This document shows positions 5,817 to 7,404 of a DNA stretch of 7,404 bases, in pieces; position 1 is the first letter of the stretch, and each line of letters opens with the position of its first letter. Below the pieces are notes generated by a model, which was given only the letters and a program-made list of their open reading frames with translations, was not told the origin of the DNA and ran no database searches. Source of the DNA: Thiohalobacter sp. (GTDB lineage Bacteria; Pseudomonadota; Gammaproteobacteria; DSM-19610); NCBI GenBank assembly GCA_027010005.1, contig JALVCM010000452.1, positions 1 to 7,404 of the forward strand, in the 5' to 3' direction. The translations under genes were made by a program, and so were the position numbers.

Positions 5817-6431
5817 TTGACCAAACGACTCAAGGCCTCTGAACGCAAGGCAGCCATTCTGGCGGTGGCCAAGGTATTGTTCTCCGACAAGGGCTACCAC
5901 GGTGTATCCGTGGACGAGATCGCACGCCGGGTCGGGGTCAGTCCGGCGATCCTGTACCGGCATTTCCCCTCCAAGGAATCCCTGTACGAGGAAGTCCTGA
6001 ACCAGATCGCCTGCAAGCGTGAAAGTTATGTCGAAGCCGTTGTGCAGAGCGATGGCAGTTTCAGTGAGGTGCTGCGCATGATTACGCGCCGCTATGTGGA
6101 AAGTGTGTCACGTGATCCTGACTATCTGCGCATGGAGTTACAGAGTGCACTGGAAGGCAGTGATGCAACCCGGCAGTTTTTCGAAAACCGCTGGCGGCCA
6201 TTTACCGACTATATTGAAGTCACCATTCGTGAATTACAGCCGACCGGAAAAGTGCAGCAGACCGATGGTCGCATTGCAGCACTGATGTTCCAGGGGATGT
6301 TACGTGAGGCATTGTATGCCAAGTGTATCTTTCGCACACCGCGTTACCGGGAGCTGGACCTTAATGAACTGACAGACTACCTGGTAACGCTGTTCTTTCG
6401 TGCGATCGGCTACCGGGAGGATAACGACTGA
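5817..6431 (+). CDS. TetR/AcrR-family transcriptional regulator
   Basis: A one-component repressor-type regulator of 204 residues from the TTG start chosen here. It begins [15 protein letters not shown], a normal TetR N-terminus. In-frame GTG 5778 and ATG 5781 would add 13 or 12 unlikely residues. The DNA-binding domain is clear: helix 1 at 9-24, then [28 protein letters not shown] at 30-57 with the recognition helix at about 43-49. The rest (about 65-204) is an all-helical ligand and dimer domain whose ligand cannot be told. It follows tusA on the same strand after 63 bases. The palindrome in the shared promoter (5489-5502) is a good candidate for its own operator. The last 22 bases overlap the end of the opposite-strand pseudouridine synthase gene. 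Confidence 0.92.
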   Translation: MTKRLKASERKAAILAVAKVLFSDKGYHGVSVDEIARRVGVSPAILYRHFPSKESLYEEVLNQIACKRESYVEAVVQSDGSFSEVLRMITRRYVESVSRDPDYLRMELQSALEGSDATRQFFENRWRPFTDYIEVTIRELQPTGKVQQTDGRIAALMFQGMLREALYAKCIFRTPRYRELDLNELTDYLVTLFFRAIGYREDND

Positions 6432-6961
6432 CTGGAAAGCCGGATGAATTTGCCATGTTCAATCCCGTCCAGTGTCCAGTCACCGACCCGGTAGCGTACC
6501 AGCCGCAACGTTGGAAAACCGATATGTGCGGTCATACGACGTACCTGCCGGTTACGACCTTCTCCCAGTACGAGTTTTATCCAGCGGGTCGGGATGGCCT
6601 TGCGCTCCCGGATCGGTGGAGTACGTATCCAGATGTCGGGTGCATCCATTAATTCCACCTGGGCCGGCAGGGCAGGCCCGTCTTTCAGTGTGACACCATC
6701 CCGCAGCGGTTGCAGGTCGGCATCGGTCGGATCACCCTCGACCTGTACCCAGTACTCCTTGGTTTTGCCGTATTTCGGGTTGGCGATGCGCTGTTGCAGC
6801 TTACCGTCATCAGTCAGTACCAGCAGGCCTTCACTGTCATAGTCGAGACGACCGGCGCAGTAGATGCCCGGTATGTCGATATAGTCCGCCAGGGTTGCTT
6901 TGTTCCCCTCAGTGGTAAACTGGGACAGTACCTGGAAGGGTTTGTTGAACAACACGATCAC
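6410..6961 (-). CDS. rluE: 23S rRNA pseudouridine synthase, RluE type
   Basis: A 183-residue RsuA-family pseudouridine synthase. It has the catalytic motif [14 protein letters not shown] (D40 being the attacking aspartate), [11 protein letters not shown], then [11 protein letters not shown] and [21 protein letters not shown] near the end. The absence of an N-terminal S4 domain and the PPIRERK-IPT-W wording point to RluE, which in E. coli makes pseudouridine at 23S rRNA position 2457 near the peptidyl transferase centre. The start is GTG at 6959-6961. It overlaps the stop of the upstream lon gene as GTGA and has no clear ribosome site of its own, so translation is probably coupled to lon. The E. 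coli protein has a longer N-terminus. Its 3' end overlaps tetR by 22 bases, tail to tail. Confidence 0.93.
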   Translation of the reverse strand: MIVLFNKPFQVLSQFTTEGNKATLADYIDIPGIYCAGRLDYDSEGLLVLTDDGKLQQRIANPKYGKTKEYWVQVEGDPTDADLQPLRDGVTLKDGPALPAQVELMDAPDIWIRTPPIRERKAIPTRWIKLVLGEGRNRQVRRMTAHIGFPTLRLVRYRVGDWTLDGIEHGKFIRLSSQSLSSR

Positions 6962-7404
6962 TTGTTGAATACGATCGGTACCACGTCATCGAATTTTTCG
7001 GCGAAGTGGACCTTGATCCCTTCACGGATATGCGCGGGGATTTCCTCGAAGTCTCCCTGGTTGGCGGCCGGCAATATCAGCTCGCGGATATTCACCCGTC
7101 TGGCAGCGATCACCTTCTCCCGTATTCCGCCTACCGGCAGTACCTGCCCGGTCAGTGTCAGCTCACCGGTCATGGCCAGGTTGCGGACCGGGCGGCGATT
7201 TTTTGCCAGTGATAACAGCGCGCATGCCATGGTAATACCGGCACTGGGGCCATCTTTCGGGGTGGCGCCTGCCGGCACGTGCAGGTGGATCAGCGACTTC
7301 TCGAAGAAGTCCACAGAGGCTCCCCAGCGTTCAGCATTCGCCAGCACATGGCTGTAGGCAATTTCGGCAGACTCGCGCATGACATCGCCCAGTTGCCCGG
7401 TCAG
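6958..7404 (-). CDS. lon: ATP-dependent Lon protease, C-terminal proteolytic domain (5' end outside window)
   Basis: The last 148 codons of a Lon gene, open in frame to the right edge. This is the serine protease (S16) domain. It begins [12 protein letters not shown] and has [10 protein letters not shown] with the catalytic serine (codon 7243-7245) and [10 protein letters not shown] with the catalytic lysine (codon 7114-7116). The two lie 43 residues apart, as in E. coli Lon (S679, K722). Lon degrades misfolded and regulatory proteins in the cytosol. The ATPase part lies outside, so completeness cannot be judged. The tail ([22 protein letters not shown]) differs from E. coli Lon, and the next gene is rluE rather than the usual hupB. 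It may therefore be a second Lon paralogue; the symbol is at family level. Confidence 0.93.
   Translation of the reverse strand: MTGQLGDVMRESAEIAYSHVLANAERWGASVDFFEKSLIHLHVPAGATPKDGPSAGITMACALLSLAKNRRPVRNLAMTGELTLTGQVLPVGGIREKVIAARRVNIRELILPAANQGDFEEIPAHIREGIKVHFAEKFDDVVPIVFNK

Noticed and set aside
6710..7357. 215-codon plus-strand open frame
   Set aside because: It lies antisense to rluE and lon, whose catalytic motifs are intact. Its translation is low-complexity and matches no family I know.
1..7404. CRISPR array, tRNA/rRNA, insertion sequence or phage genes
   Set aside because: No regularly spaced direct repeats, no RNA gene signatures and no transposase or integrase motifs were found in either strand.

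Overview
The window reads as ordinary, gene-dense chromosome of a gammaproteobacterium. The evidence is an RluE-type pseudouridine synthase, a Lon protease, a TusA-family sulfur carrier and a standalone FMN-binding glutamate synthase-like protein, all of proteobacterial type. They surround one very large secreted multidomain protein. I cannot name the genus from the sequence.

Layout, left to right: (1) the 3' end of a glutamate synthase-like gene (+), cut by the left edge. (2) Convergent with it after 8 bases, a 1629-residue exported protein (-, 424-5313). Its modules in order are an export signal, DUF5060, a DUF4038/apiosidase-like glycosidase with its C-terminal domain, two cadherin/Ig-like repeats, PKD, a carbohydrate-binding-like beta domain, PKD, a complete glycerophosphodiester phosphodiesterase (GDPD), PKD, thrombospondin type 3 calcium repeats and a dockerin-like EF-hand pair. 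(3) A 209-base divergent intergenic region. It carries a sigma70-like promoter for tusA with a perfect 14-bp palindrome over its -10/start region. (4) tusA (+) and then a TetR-family regulator gene (+), separated by a strong hairpin. (5) Convergent with tetR and overlapping it by 22 bases, rluE (-). (6) Upstream of rluE on the same strand, the 3' end of a lon gene, cut by the right edge. The lon stop and rluE start share the four bases GTGA.

Two things stand out. The first is a glycosidase-type module and a phosphodiesterase in one secreted polypeptide with calcium-binding and possible docking modules. This suggests an extracellular enzyme for a glycerophosphate-bearing glycan or glycolipid. 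The second is a small self-contained circuit, TusA carrier plus TetR regulator, with a likely operator in its own promoter. The individual domain identities are well supported. The substrate of the fusion, the ligand of the TetR protein and the operator assignment are inference.

No tRNA, rRNA, CRISPR array, insertion sequence or phage gene was seen. There is no gene-free stretch longer than 300 bases.
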